DNA from: Rubellimicrobium arenae
GTDB lineage: Bacteria; Pseudomonadota; Alphaproteobacteria; Rhodobacterales; Rhodobacteraceae
Direction: 5' to 3'
NCBI RefSeq assembly: GCF_017916275.1
Contig: NZ_JAFMST010000007.1
Coordinates: 248,001-312,000, forward strand
Length of the DNA: 64,000 nt
Below, piece by piece: positions 54,358 to 63,912 of the stretch (its first letter is position 1; each line of letters starts with the position of its first letter). A program made the translations under genes and the position numbers. The notes below the pieces were generated by a model, which searched no databases, was not told the origin of the DNA, and saw only the letters and a list, made by a program, of their open reading frames with translations.

Positions 54358-55808
54358 ACGCCGCTGGCCGGAATGCCCGCCCGCGTCACGGGGCGGGGGG
54401 CGGTCAGCTCCTTCCAGGTCGAAAGCGCGCGGTTGACCGGGGTGTTGGCCTCGCGGGCGACGAACTCGCCGTGGCCCTCGCGCGGGCGAAGCTCGCCGTC
54501 GTGGACGGCGACGTAGCCGCGGCTGAGCGTGAAGCGCGGCAGGCCCTTCACCTCGTGGCCTTCGAAGACGTTGTAGTCGATGGCGGACTGCTGCGACGCG
54601 GCGGTGATCGTCTTGGTCTTCTCGGGGTCCCAGACGATCAGGTCGGCGTCGGCACCCACGCGGACCGCGCCCTTGCGGGGGTAGCAGCCCAGGATCTTGG
54701 CGATGTTGGTGGAGGTCACGGCCACGAATTCGTTGGGCGTCAGCCGCCCGGTGTTCACGCCATGGGTCCAGAGCATCGGGAGCCGATCCTCGAGCCCGCC
54801 CGTCCCGTTCGGGATCCTGGTGAAGTCGTCCAGGCCCGTCCGCTTCTGCGCGGTCGTGAAGGCGCAATGGTCGGTGGCCACGACCGACAGCGACCCGGAT
54901 TGCAGCCCGGCCCAGAGCGAGTCCTGGTGCCTCTTGTCGCGGAAGGGCGGCGACATGACCCGGCGGGCGGCGTGATCCCAGTCGGGGTGCCGGTATTCGC
55001 TGTCGTCGAGCGTCAGATGCTGGATCAGCGGCTCGCCCCAGACGCGCTTGCCCTGGGCGCGGGCGCGGCGGATGGCCTCGTGCGATTCCTCGCAGGAGGT
55101 GTGGACGACATACAGCGGCACGCCCGCCATGTCGGCGATCATGATGGCGCGGTTGGTGGCCTCGCCCTCGACCTGCGGGGGACGGGAATAGGCGTGGGCC
55201 TCGGGGCCGCGGTTGCCCTCCTCCAGCAGCTTGCGCTGAAGCTCGGCCACGACGTCGCCGTTCTCGGCATGGACGAGCGCGGTGCCGCCCAGCTCCCCCA
55301 GGCGGCGGAACGACGCGAACATCTCGTCGTCGTTGACCATCAGGGCGCCCTTGTAGGCCATGAAGTGCTTGAAGGTGGTGATCCCCTTGCCGATCACCTT
55401 GGGCATGTCGTCCCAGACCTGCTCCCCCCACCATGTCACGGACATGTGGAAGGAATAGTCGCAATGGGCCCGCGTGGACTTGTTGTGCCACATCTGCAGC
55501 CCGTCCAGCAGGGACTGGCCGGGGTTCGGCAGCACGAAGTCCACCACCATGGTCGTCCCGCCCGCCAGCGCCGCGCGGGTGCCCGAGTCGAAGTCGTCCG
55601 AGGAGTAGGTGCCCATGAAGGGCATCTCGAGGTGGGTGTGGGGGTCGATGCCGCCCGGCATGACGAAGCAGCCGGTGGCATCGAGCACCTCGTCGCCCTG
55701 GAGTCTCGGGCCGATGTCGATGATGCGGCCGCCCTCGATCAGGACATCGGCCGGGTAGGTCAGGTCATGCGTGACGACCGTTCCGCCCTTGATGACTGTG
55801 CTGGCCAT
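54354..55808 (-). CDS. hydA: Dihydropyrimidinase
   Basis: A 484-residue zinc amidohydrolase that opens dihydrouracil/dihydrothymine or 5-substituted hydantoins to the N-carbamoyl amino acid (second step of reductive pyrimidine breakdown). Metal ligands His57 and His59 (DPHTH), the carboxylated Lys153 in FMAYKGALM, and later His residues in VHAENGD and VVHTSCEE are all present. Its product is the substrate of the N-carbamoyl hydrolase encoded upstream in the same operon. Confidence 0.94.
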   Translation of the reverse strand: MASTVIKGGTVVTHDLTYPADVLIEGGRIIDIGPRLQGDEVLDATGCFVMPGGIDPHTHLEMPFMGTYSSDDFDSGTRAALAGGTTMVVDFVLPNPGQSLLDGLQMWHNKSTRAHCDYSFHMSVTWWGEQVWDDMPKVIGKGITTFKHFMAYKGALMVNDDEMFASFRRLGELGGTALVHAENGDVVAELQRKLLEEGNRGPEAHAYSRPPQVEGEATNRAIMIADMAGVPLYVVHTSCEESHEAIRRARAQGKRVWGEPLIQHLTLDDSEYRHPDWDHAARRVMSPPFRDKRHQDSLWAGLQSGSLSVVATDHCAFTTAQKRTGLDDFTRIPNGTGGLEDRLPMLWTHGVNTGRLTPNEFVAVTSTNIAKILGCYPRKGAVRVGADADLIVWDPEKTKTITAASQQSAIDYNVFEGHEVKGLPRFTLSRGYVAVHDGELRPREGHGEFVAREANTPVNRALSTWKELTAPRPVTRAGIPASGV

Positions 55809-55853
55809 GATGTCCCTGTCTCCCTGTTGGTCGTTGTTGGGTGGCCCGGCCGG

Positions 55854-56282
55854 TCAGGTCGGGTCCAGCGGCGCGATCGGCGCGGGCGGCGTGATGGAGC
55901 CCGGCACGAGCGGCGGCGCGGTGTCGGGGCCGGGTCCGTCGGTGCCCACGCCACCGACGGCGGCGGCGTCGACCGGCACGACCGGGACCGGGCTGCCGTC
56001 GCAGACCGGGTTTCCGGCGGCGTCGCGCAGCGGATAGCCCGAGGGCGGGTCGGTGACCTCGACCGACAGGAGGTAGCAGCCGTCCCCGTTCCGCACGACG
56101 ACCGACTGCGGCACGCCGGGCGGCAGGGCGGCCACGACCTGCGGCGGCAGCGGCGGGGGCGCCTCGGGCTCGGCCGAGGGGCGCTGGAAGAGCCCGGCGA
56201 GGCCGTCGGGCCGCGTCCCGTCGGGTCCGGGGGCGGCGCAGGCGGCCAGCAGGGGCAGCAGAAGGAAGGACAGTCGTTTCAT
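55854..56282 (-). CDS. Proline-rich lipoprotein in the pyrimidine operon
   Basis: A 142-residue lipoprotein with lipobox LAAC (lipidated Cys15). The rest is Pro/Ala/Gly-rich with a short folded-looking part (VVVRNGDGCYLLSVEVTDPP) and no recognised domain. The ATG at 56282 has a GGAG site 8 bases upstream. It lies between hyuC and hydA on the same strand (45 bases before hydA), but the link to pyrimidine use is only positional. Confidence 0.75.
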   Translation of the reverse strand: MKRLSFLLLPLLAACAAPGPDGTRPDGLAGLFQRPSAEPEAPPPLPPQVVAALPPGVPQSVVVRNGDGCYLLSVEVTDPPSGYPLRDAAGNPVCDGSPVPVVPVDAAAVGGVGTDGPGPDTAPPLVPGSITPPAPIAPLDPT

Positions 56283-56365
56283 CTTGGCTCCGGTCGCAAG
56301 GTCGAGGCGGAGCGTAGCGCGGCCCCGTGCCGGGCGGGAGGCGTCCGGCGAGGTTTTTTCCAGCC

Positions 56366-57616
56366 TCACGCCACGACCTCGGCGGCCTCGATCACGGCAT
56401 GAAGGAGGACGTCGGTGCCCTTGGCGGCCCAGTCGGGCGTGATCTCCTCGGCCTCGTTGTGCGACAGGCCATCCTTGCAGGGGCACATGATCATGACGGT
56501 CGGGGCGACCCGGTTGATCCAGCAGGCGTCGTGGCCCGCCCCCGACACGATGTCCCGGCGCGAGTAGCCCAGTGCATCAGCCGCGCGCCGCACGCTGTCG
56601 GCGAGGCCGGGATCGAAGGTCACCGGATCGAAATGGCCCGTGGCCTCGATATCGATGCCGAGGCCCAGCTCCTGCGCGATCTTCGGCGCCTCGGCCTCGA
56701 TGATGGCGCGCATGGAGTCGAGCTTGGCCTGCTCGGGCGAGCGGATGTCGATGGTGAAGACGGCCCGGCCCGGGATCACGTTCCGGGAGTTGGGCCAAAC
56801 ATTGGCCTGCCCCACCGCGCCCACGGCGTCGGGCTGGTGGTCCATGGCGACGCGGTGGACCATCTCGATGATCCGGGCCATGCCGAGGCCGGCGTTGACC
56901 CGCATGTTCATGGGGGTGGAGCCGGTATGCGCCTCGCGCCCCGTCAGGCGCACCTCGAGCCACCAGAGGCCCTGGCCGTGGGTGACGACGCCGATCTCCT
57001 TGTTCTCGGCCTCGAGGATCGGGCCCTGCTCGATGTGGAGCTCGAACATGGCGTGGATCCTGCGCGCCCCCACCGGCTCGTCGCCGACGAAGCCGATGCG
57101 CTTCAGCTCGTCGCCGAACGCCTTGCCGTCCGCATCGACGCGGCCGTAGGCGTAGTCCTGCGTGTGGATGCCGGCGAAGACGCCCGAGGCCAGCATGGCG
57201 GGGGCGTAGCGGGTCCCCTCCTCGTTGGTCCAGTTGGTCAGCACGATGGGGCGGCGGGTCCGGATCCCGGCGTCGTTCAGCGTCCGCAGCACCTCGAGGC
57301 CGCCCAGCACGCCCAGGACCCCGTCGTACTTGCCGCCTGTGGGCTGGGTGTCGAGGTGCGAGCCCATGTAGACCGGATCGAGGGACGGGTCCGCGCCTTC
57401 GCGGCGGGCGAACATGTTGCCCATGGTGTCGAGGCCCATCGTGCAGCCCGCGGCCTCGCACCAGGACTGGAACAGGCGGCGGCCCTGGGCGTCGGCATCG
57501 GTCAGCGTCTGGCGGTTGTTGCCCCCGGCGACGCCCGGTCCGCACTGGGCCATCTCCATGAGGCTGTCCCACAGCCGTTCGCCCGAGATCCTGAGGTTGG
57601 CCCCGGTTGCGGGCAT
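56366..57616 (-). CDS. N-carbamoyl amino acid hydrolase / beta-ureidopropionase
   Basis: A 416-residue M20-family zinc hydrolase that releases ammonia and carbon dioxide from N-carbamoyl amino acids or 3-ureidopropionate. The metal-binding segments YMGSHLDTQPTGGKYDG and TNWTNEEGTRYAPA and the ELHIEQGPILE motif place it in the HyuC/PydC-type group. It is first in the minus-strand operon and faces rutR across a 206-base region containing the RutR operator. Confidence 0.92.
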   Translation of the reverse strand: MPATGANLRISGERLWDSLMEMAQCGPGVAGGNNRQTLTDADAQGRRLFQSWCEAAGCTMGLDTMGNMFARREGADPSLDPVYMGSHLDTQPTGGKYDGVLGVLGGLEVLRTLNDAGIRTRRPIVLTNWTNEEGTRYAPAMLASGVFAGIHTQDYAYGRVDADGKAFGDELKRIGFVGDEPVGARRIHAMFELHIEQGPILEAENKEIGVVTHGQGLWWLEVRLTGREAHTGSTPMNMRVNAGLGMARIIEMVHRVAMDHQPDAVGAVGQANVWPNSRNVIPGRAVFTIDIRSPEQAKLDSMRAIIEAEAPKIAQELGLGIDIEATGHFDPVTFDPGLADSVRRAADALGYSRRDIVSGAGHDACWINRVAPTVMIMCPCKDGLSHNEAEEITPDWAAKGTDVLLHAVIEAAEVVA

Positions 57617-57682
57617 GGCGGAACTCCGTTCAGTTGGGGGCCACGGGAGACCGGTCGGAACGCCCCCGCGGCAGGCCTTGAT

Positions 57683-57698
57683 TTGACCAAGCGGTCAA
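57683..57698. promoter_or_regulatory. RutR operator
   Basis: TTGACCAAGCGGTCAA matches the known RutR consensus TTGACCA-NN-TGGTCAA in all specified positions but one. It lies in the divergent region between the N-carbamoyl hydrolase and rutR genes, 67 bases before the hydrolase start. A partial second copy (TTGACTGGTCTTG on the minus strand, about 57718-57730) is nearby. RutR is released by uracil, so binding here would keep the pyrimidine genes off until uracil is present. Confidence 0.85.
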
Positions 57699-57822
57699 AG
57701 CCACGCTAGCAAAGGGCCAAGACCAGTCAAGGATTTCGCGCGGCATTCAGGCACCTGCCGAAGAATCGGGCAACCGGCCGGCAGAATGCCAGGAGACGCG
57801 CCAGAATGGGGACGAGCCGGGG

Positions 57823-58464
57823 ATGAGCGTGGACCAGACCCAGGACGGCCAGCGCCCCGCCGCGGGCCGCACCCGCATCCAGGAACGGAATCGGGCGGCG
57901 ATCCTGGAGGCGGGGCTGGCCGTGTTCTCGGAAACCGGGTTCTCGGGCGCCACCCTGGACCGCATCGCCCGCGAGGCGCGCCTGTCCAAGCCGAACCTGC
58001 TTTATTACTTCCCGTCCAAGGAGGCGGTCCACACGGCCCTCCTCGAGAACCTGCTCGATGCCTGGCTGGCCCCGCTCCGCGCGCTCGATCCCGCGGGCGA
58101 GCCGCAGCAGGAGGTGCTGGCCTATGTGCGCCGGAAGCTCGAGCTGGCCCGCGACTACCCCCGGGAAAGCCGGCTGTTCGCCAACGAGGTGCTGCGGGGC
58201 GCGCCGCACCTGTCCGGCGTGCTGGGCGGCGAGCTGGCCGCGCTGGTCGAGGAAAAGGCCGCGGTGCTGGAAGGCTGGATGGAGCAGGGCCGGATCGCCC
58301 GGATGCCGGCCAAGCACCTGGTCTTCTCGATCTGGGCGCTGACCCAGCATTACGCCGACTTCGAGACGCAGGTCCGCGCCGTGCTGGGCGAGGGCCACGA
58401 CCCCTTCGCCGAAGCGGGGGAGTTCCTGGACACGCTGTTCCGGCGCCTTCTGGTCGCCCCCTGA
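57823..58464 (+). CDS. rutR: TetR-family regulator RutR
   Basis: A 213-residue TetR-type repressor. The helix-turn-helix and following helix (TLDRIAREARLSKPNLLYYF) and the C-terminal SIWALTQHYADFETQVRAVLG agree closely with E. coli RutR, including NLLYYFPSKEA and the length (212 aa). RutR senses uracil or thymine. It is transcribed away from the pyrimidine operon, and the matching operator at 57683 supports both identity and target. Confidence 0.92.
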   Translation: MSVDQTQDGQRPAAGRTRIQERNRAAILEAGLAVFSETGFSGATLDRIAREARLSKPNLLYYFPSKEAVHTALLENLLDAWLAPLRALDPAGEPQQEVLAYVRRKLELARDYPRESRLFANEVLRGAPHLSGVLGGELAALVEEKAAVLEGWMEQGRIARMPAKHLVFSIWALTQHYADFETQVRAVLGEGHDPFAEAGEFLDTLFRRLLVAP

Positions 58465-58548
58465 GGCCAGAAACCCGCCCTCTTGTCGCCGCATTGCAGA
58501 AGACCGCCGCGCGCTATATGACGGGCGGACGGACGGCGGGCCCCCATT

Positions 58549-60540
58549 ATGGCGATGAGCGACAGCGAAAAACCGAACGGGGGCACAGCACTGCCCGCCG
58601 TGCCCCAGGGTGAAGGACAGACGGCGGGAGAGGCCCTTTCGGCCGCCCAGACCCCGTCCGACCTTCCCACGCCGGGCCAGCACGGGACCGGGAGCCTGGT
58701 CGCCCTGACCATGGGCGCCATCGGCGTGGTCTATGGCGACATCGGCACCTCGCCGCTCTATGCGATGCGGGAGTCGCTCCATGCGGCCTCGTATGACGGG
58801 CTCTCGCCGGCGGACGTGATCGGGGTGATCTCGCTGCTGATCTGGACGATCATCCTGATCGTGACCTTCAAGTACGTCGTCCTGATCCTGCGCGCCGACA
58901 ACCGGGGCGAAGGCGGCACCCTGAGCCTCGTGGCGCTCGTGCAGCAGGCGCTGGAAAAGCGGCCGGTCTGGCTCCTGGGGCTGGGGATGGTGGGCATCTC
59001 GCTGTTCTTCGGGGACGCGATGATCACGCCGGCCATGTCGGTGCTGTCCGCCGTCGAAGGGATGAGCCTCGTGACCCCCGCCTTCACGCCCTATGTGGTG
59101 CCGATCACGCTGGCCATCATCGCCGGCCTTTTCGTGGTGCAGCGCTGGGGGACGGGGGCGGTCTCGGCCTTCTTCGGGCCGGTCATGGCGGCCTGGTTCC
59201 TGACCATGGGCGTCCTGGGCATCATGCATCTCAGCGACGACCTGACGATCCTGCGGGCGCTCAATCCGGCCTACGCCGCGGGCTTCGTGGTGGCGAACGG
59301 GCTCGCGTCGCTCGTGGCGCTGGGGTCGGTCTTCCTCGCGGTCACGGGGGCCGAGGCGCTTTACGCGGACCTGGGCCATTTCGGCCGCCGCCCGATCCGC
59401 CTGGCCTGGGTCTTCTTCGTCTGGCCCGCCCTGACGCTCAGCTACCTGGGCCAGGGCGCGCTGGTGCTGTCGCACCCCGAGGCGGCCGAGAACCCCTTCT
59501 TCCTGATGGCGCCGCCCTGGGCGCTCCTGCCCATCGTGATCCTGGCGACGATGGCCACGGTGATCGCCTCGCAGGCGGTGATCTCGGGCGCGTTCTCCAT
59601 GGTCAAGCAGGCGGTCCGGATGGGGCTGCTGCCGCGGCTCGAGATCCTGCACACCTCGGAGTCGCAGGAAGGGCAGATCTACCTGCCCAAGGTCAACGCG
59701 ATCCTGGCCACCGGGGTCATCATCCTGGTGCTGGTCTTCGCTTCGTCCTCGAACCTCGCGGCGGCCTACGGCATCGCGGTCACGGGCGACATGGTGATCA
59801 CCACGATCCTGGCCTCGTTCGTGTTCCTGCGGGCCTGGAAGTGGCACCCCGCGCTGGTCGCGGCGATCCTTGTGCCCATCTTCGCCATCGAGATCATCTT
59901 CCTGGGCGCGAACATCCTGAAGATCCCGGACGGCGGCTGGGTCCCGATCCTGATGTCGAGCGTCATGATCCTGCTGATGTACACCTGGGTGCGCGGCACG
60001 CGGCACGTCCAGGCGCAGGCCCGGCGCGGGGCCACGACCATCGAGGCGCTGATCGAGATGCTGGCCAAGTCGAGCCGCCTCAAGGAGGTGCCGGGGACGG
60101 CGGTGTTCCTGACCTCGGACCCCGACATCGCGCCGGCCGCGCTGATGCACAACATCAAGCACAACCACGTCCTGCACGAGCGCAACATCATCGTCTGCGT
60201 GAGCGTGGCGACCCGGCCCTTCATGCCCGACGGGGACCGGATCAAGATCGCCAAGCTGTCGGACCGCTTCACCCGGATCGACATGTGCTTCGGCTACATG
60301 GAAGAAACCAACGTCCCCAAGGCGCTGGCCCTGGCCCGCAAGCAGGGCGAGAAGTTCGACATCATGTCCACCTCGTTCTTCCTGAACCGCCGGACCTTCC
60401 GCACCTCCAAGACGCAGGGCCTGCCCACCTGGCAGGAGTCGCTCTTCATCACGATGACCAAGTCGGCGGCCAACGCGACCGACTTCTACCGCATCCCGAC
60501 CAACCGGGTGATCGAGCTCGGGCAGCAGATCATCATCTGA
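58549..60540 (+). CDS. kup: Kup-type potassium transporter
   Basis: A 663-residue low-affinity K+/H+ symporter with about 12 membrane helices. The family signature GDIGTSPLYA lies near residue 65, followed by LVALVQQAL and YADLGHFGRRPIR; a soluble C-terminal domain of about 200 residues ends the protein. ATG at 58549. The 50-residue polar N-terminus is cytoplasmic. Confidence 0.95.
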   Translation: MAMSDSEKPNGGTALPAVPQGEGQTAGEALSAAQTPSDLPTPGQHGTGSLVALTMGAIGVVYGDIGTSPLYAMRESLHAASYDGLSPADVIGVISLLIWTIILIVTFKYVVLILRADNRGEGGTLSLVALVQQALEKRPVWLLGLGMVGISLFFGDAMITPAMSVLSAVEGMSLVTPAFTPYVVPITLAIIAGLFVVQRWGTGAVSAFFGPVMAAWFLTMGVLGIMHLSDDLTILRALNPAYAAGFVVANGLASLVALGSVFLAVTGAEALYADLGHFGRRPIRLAWVFFVWPALTLSYLGQGALVLSHPEAAENPFFLMAPPWALLPIVILATMATVIASQAVISGAFSMVKQAVRMGLLPRLEILHTSESQEGQIYLPKVNAILATGVIILVLVFASSSNLAAAYGIAVTGDMVITTILASFVFLRAWKWHPALVAAILVPIFAIEIIFLGANILKIPDGGWVPILMSSVMILLMYTWVRGTRHVQAQARRGATTIEALIEMLAKSSRLKEVPGTAVFLTSDPDIAPAALMHNIKHNHVLHERNIIVCVSVATRPFMPDGDRIKIAKLSDRFTRIDMCFGYMEETNVPKALALARKQGEKFDIMSTSFFLNRRTFRTSKTQGLPTWQESLFITMTKSAANATDFYRIPTNRVIELGQQIII

Positions 60541-60552
60541 AGGACCTCCCCC

Positions 60553-61722
60553 ATGCGCCTCCTTGCACGGCTCGCCCTCGTGGCGGGGTTCGCCACGCCC
60601 GTCACGGCGCAGGAGTGCGGGGGCGACTGGGACGCCTTCCTCCGGGGCCTCGGGGCCGAGGCCACTGCGTCCGGCATCCCGGCCGAGGTGGCCGACCGGT
60701 TCCTGTCGGACCTGCGCCCGGACGAGGCGGTGCTGCGCGCGGACCGCTCCCAGACGCATTTCCAGGCGGACTTCATCACCTTCTCGCGGCGCCTGATCTC
60801 GCAGGATCGGGTCGACCGGGCCGCCCGGCTGGCGCGCGAGCATCGGGCCATCCTCGACCGCATCGAGGCCGAGGTCGGGGTGCCGCGCGGCATCCTGCTC
60901 GCCTTCTGGGCCTTCGAGACGGACTTCGGGCAGGTCCAGGGGGACTACGACACCACCAACGCCCTGGCCACGCTGGCGCATGACTGCCGGAGGCCCGAGC
61001 TGTTCCGGCCCGAAGTCCTGGGCGCGATGCGGCTTTACGCCGAGGGCCGGTGGGACACCGACGTGACCGGCGCCTGGGCGGGCGAGATCGGGCAGGTCCA
61101 GATGCTGCCCCGCGACATCCTCGAATTCGGGGCGGACGGCGACGGGGACGGGATCGTGGACCTCAAGGGCTCGTCGGACGACGCGCTTCTGTCCGGCGCG
61201 CGGATGCTGGCCGGGCTGGGCTGGCAGGCCGGGCAGCCCTGGCTCCAGCAGGTCACGGTGCCCGCCGACCTCGACTGGAGCCTGAGCGGCCTTGAGTCGC
61301 CGCGCCCGGGCGCCGACTGGACCGCCCGGGGCGTCGAGGCCCGCGACGGCACGATCGCGGGCGACCTCCCGGCGGCGCTGGTGCTGCCCCTGGGGCGCAA
61401 GGGGCCGGCCTTCCTGGCCTATCCGAACTTCAGCATCCTGACCGAGTGGAACCAGAGCCTGACCTACGTCCTCACGGCGGCGTATTTCGCGAACCGCATC
61501 ATGGGGGGCGAGCGTTACCTGGCCGGCGACCCGGACCCTGCCCTGTCGGGCGAGGAGGTGAAGCTCCTCCAGGAGCGACTCGCGGCGCGCGGGCACGACG
61601 TCGGCCAGGCGGACGGCATCCTGGGCGCGAAGTCCCGCGTTGCCATCCAGGCCGAGCAGGTCCGCCTGGGCCTGCCCGCCGACGCCTGGCCCACGCGCGC
61701 GCTCCTGGACGCCCTCAGATGA
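60553..61722 (+). CDS. mltB: Lytic murein transglycosylase B with peptidoglycan-binding domain
   Basis: A 389-residue exported enzyme that cleaves peptidoglycan to 1,6-anhydro-muropeptides. A signal peptide (about 1-20, no lipobox, so soluble) precedes the catalytic domain with Glu122 in WAFETDFG and AGEIGQVQMLPRDIL, and a C-terminal PG_binding_1 domain (about 330-388) is fused. It starts 12 bases after kup. Its 3' end overlaps the convergent amidase gene by 8 bases. Confidence 0.92.
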   Translation: MRLLARLALVAGFATPVTAQECGGDWDAFLRGLGAEATASGIPAEVADRFLSDLRPDEAVLRADRSQTHFQADFITFSRRLISQDRVDRAARLAREHRAILDRIEAEVGVPRGILLAFWAFETDFGQVQGDYDTTNALATLAHDCRRPELFRPEVLGAMRLYAEGRWDTDVTGAWAGEIGQVQMLPRDILEFGADGDGDGIVDLKGSSDDALLSGARMLAGLGWQAGQPWLQQVTVPADLDWSLSGLESPRPGADWTARGVEARDGTIAGDLPAALVLPLGRKGPAFLAYPNFSILTEWNQSLTYVLTAAYFANRIMGGERYLAGDPDPALSGEEVKLLQERLAARGHDVGQADGILGAKSRVAIQAEQVRLGLPADAWPTRALLDALR

Positions 61723-63160
61723 GCCGCTTCCAGAGGCCCGCGTAGGTCCGCGCCCATTCCGTGGCCTCCTCCAGCTCCCGCGCGAGCTGGAGCACGAGGA
61801 GGTCGGCCCCCGGCCGGCCGGTGATCTGGACCGCCAGCGGAATGCCCTGCGCCCCGATCATCACCGGGCAGGAGGCCGAGGGCTGGCCCGCGAGGTTGGC
61901 GGGCGTGGAGAAGGGCGCGAAGCCATAGCCCCGGGCGTTCCAGCCCTCGAGGTCATGGCCGTTCGCCTCGAAGTTCAGCGTGCCCAGCGCGGGCGGGTCC
62001 TCGGCCAGGGTGGGCGTCAGGACGATGTCGAACCGTTCCATGGACCGGCCGAGCGCCTGCGCCGCCCGGACCATGGCGAGCCGGGCGTCGAGGTAGTCCG
62101 CCGCGCTCAGCCCCTGGGCATGGCGGAGGGCGGCCCAGGTCAGCCCTTCCAGCTCGTCCTCGCGGGGCTCGCGGCCCAGTTGCGCGGCCCGTTCCCTGAC
62201 GAGGTGCAGGATGTCCGTCGTCCAGAGCGCATCGAACCAGGGGCCGGGCACGGCCTCGGGCGGGTAGGCGTAGGGCTCCAGCCGATGGCTCAGGCCACTC
62301 AGCAGCCGGGCGGTGCGCTCCACCGCGGCGACCTGGGCGGAGCCGGCGCGGCGTCCCGACGGGTCCTCCACCGTCACCCCTATCCGCAGGCGCGGCAACG
62401 GCGCCACGAGGCCGGACAGGAAGCCCCCCGGGGGCGGCCGCCCGCCGAGGCGCGTTCCCGCCTCCGGTCCCGCCGTCGCGTCGAGGGACGCCGCGCTGTC
62501 CCGCACCGTCCGGGTGAGGACATGATCGGCGTCGAGCCCGCCCGCGATCTCCTCCCACCGGGGGCCGAGCGGGTTGAGGCCGACCGAGGGCTTGAAGCCG
62601 AAGACGCCGCAACAGGCGGCCGGGATCCGGATCGACCCGCCGAGGTCGGTCCCATGCGCCAGGGGCACCAGGCCCGCGGCCACCGCCGCCCCTGCCCCGC
62701 CGCTCGATCCGCCAACGGTGACGCCGTCGTTCCAGGGGTTCCGCGTCGGGCCGTGGGCGGTGGGTTCGGTGATGAAGTCGCCCGCGAACTCGGGCGTGTT
62801 GGTCTGGCCGAGGATCAGGAGGCCCGCCTCCCGCCAGCGCCGGACCATGGTGCTTTCCTCCCCGCCCGGGGGCGCATCGGCGAAGAAGCGCGAGGCGAAG
62901 CGGGTCGGCAGGTCGCGCGAGAAAAGGTTGACGTCCTTGAGGAGGAACGGCACGCCGGCCAGGGGCCCATGCGGCAGGGCCTGCGCGGCCTCGGTCCGGG
63001 CAGGGCCAAGACGCGTCCGCACCACGGCGTTGAGACGGGGGTTGAGCGTCTCGAGGAGGGAGATGGCCGCCTCGGCCACCTCGGGGGCGCTGGCCTCGCC
63101 GCGCGCGATCAGCTGCGCAAGGCCCACGCCATCCTGGGATCGGTAATCGTCGGGGGTCAT
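61715..63160 (-). CDS. Amidase (amidase signature family)
   Basis: A 481-residue AS-family hydrolase with a Ser-cisSer-Lys triad: the lysine in PFLLKDVN, the serines in VGGSSGGAGAAVAAG and HGTDLGGSIRIPA. Such enzymes cleave aliphatic or aromatic amides; annotators often label them GatA-like, but there are no gatB/gatC neighbours. ATG at 63160. Substrate unknown. Confidence 0.92.
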   Translation of the reverse strand: MTPDDYRSQDGVGLAQLIARGEASAPEVAEAAISLLETLNPRLNAVVRTRLGPARTEAAQALPHGPLAGVPFLLKDVNLFSRDLPTRFASRFFADAPPGGEESTMVRRWREAGLLILGQTNTPEFAGDFITEPTAHGPTRNPWNDGVTVGGSSGGAGAAVAAGLVPLAHGTDLGGSIRIPAACCGVFGFKPSVGLNPLGPRWEEIAGGLDADHVLTRTVRDSAASLDATAGPEAGTRLGGRPPPGGFLSGLVAPLPRLRIGVTVEDPSGRRAGSAQVAAVERTARLLSGLSHRLEPYAYPPEAVPGPWFDALWTTDILHLVRERAAQLGREPREDELEGLTWAALRHAQGLSAADYLDARLAMVRAAQALGRSMERFDIVLTPTLAEDPPALGTLNFEANGHDLEGWNARGYGFAPFSTPANLAGQPSASCPVMIGAQGIPLAVQITGRPGADLLVLQLARELEEATEWARTYAGLWKRLI

Positions 63161-63179
63161 GCCCCCTCCCTAGCCCGGC

Positions 63180-63899
63180 TCAGGCGGCGATGAAATCCCG
63201 CACGAAGTCGGTCTGCGGCCGCGCCCGGATCTCGGCCGGCTTGCCGACCTGCTCGATGCGGCCCATCGACATGACCACCACGAGGTCGGCCAGCTCCATC
63301 GCCTCCTCCTGGTCGTGGGTCACGAAGATGGTGGTCAGGCCGGTGGCGTCGTGGATGTCGCGCAGGCCCTGGCGCAGCTCCTTGCGGACCTTGGCGTCCA
63401 GCGCGCCGAACGGCTCGTCGAGGAGGAGCATCCGCGGCTCGATGGCCAGCGCGCGGGCCAGGGCCACGCGCTGCCGCTGCCCGCCCGAAAGCTGGGAGGG
63501 GTAGCGCTTGGCGATGTCCGGAAGCTGGATCAGGTCGAGCAGCTTGCCCACGCGGCGGGCGATCTCGGGGTTCGAGGGCCGCGTGGCCCGCGGACGGGCG
63601 CGCAGGCCATAGGCGATGTTCTCGTACACCGTCATGTGCCGGAACAGCGCGTAATGCTGGAACACGAAGCCCGCGCGGCGGTCCTGCACGCGCATCCCCG
63701 TGGCGTCCATGCTGTCGAACAGCACGCGGCCCGAGGTCGGCTCCTCGAGGCCGCCGAGGATGCGGAGCAGCGTGGTCTTGCCCGAGCCCGACGGCCCCAG
63801 GAGGGCGACCAGCGCCCCCGAGGGAACGTTCAGCGAAACGGGATGGAGCGCCGTGGCGGCCCCGAACTCCTTGGCGATCTCGTCGATCTGGATATGCAT
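63180..63899 (-). CDS. cysA: Sulfate/thiosulfate import ATPase CysA, short form
   Basis: A 239-residue ABC ATPase with Walker [11 protein letters not shown]-loop [21 protein letters not shown], signature [15 protein letters not shown] and Walker [25 protein letters not shown] and the context with a cysW end upstream fit CysA. The usual C-terminal regulatory (TOBE) domain of about 100 residues is absent, so it is a natural short form. It lies 13 bases after cysW. Confidence 0.85.
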   Translation of the reverse strand: MHIQIDEIAKEFGAATALHPVSLNVPSGALVALLGPSGSGKTTLLRILGGLEEPTSGRVLFDSMDATGMRVQDRRAGFVFQHYALFRHMTVYENIAYGLRARPRATRPSNPEIARRVGKLLDLIQLPDIAKRYPSQLSGGQRQRVALARALAIEPRMLLLDEPFGALDAKVRKELRQGLRDIHDATGLTTIFVTHDQEEAMELADLVVVMSMGRIEQVGKPAEIRARPQTDFVRDFIAA

Positions 63900-63912
63900 G
63901 TCGGGGTCTCCC

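Noticed and set aside
57727-61596. A 1289-codon open frame on the minus strand opposite rutR, kup and mltB
   Set aside because: Composition is His/Arg/Asp/Gly-rich with no family pattern; it is the mirror of three well-identified plus-strand genes. Long antisense frames are expected at about 70% GC.
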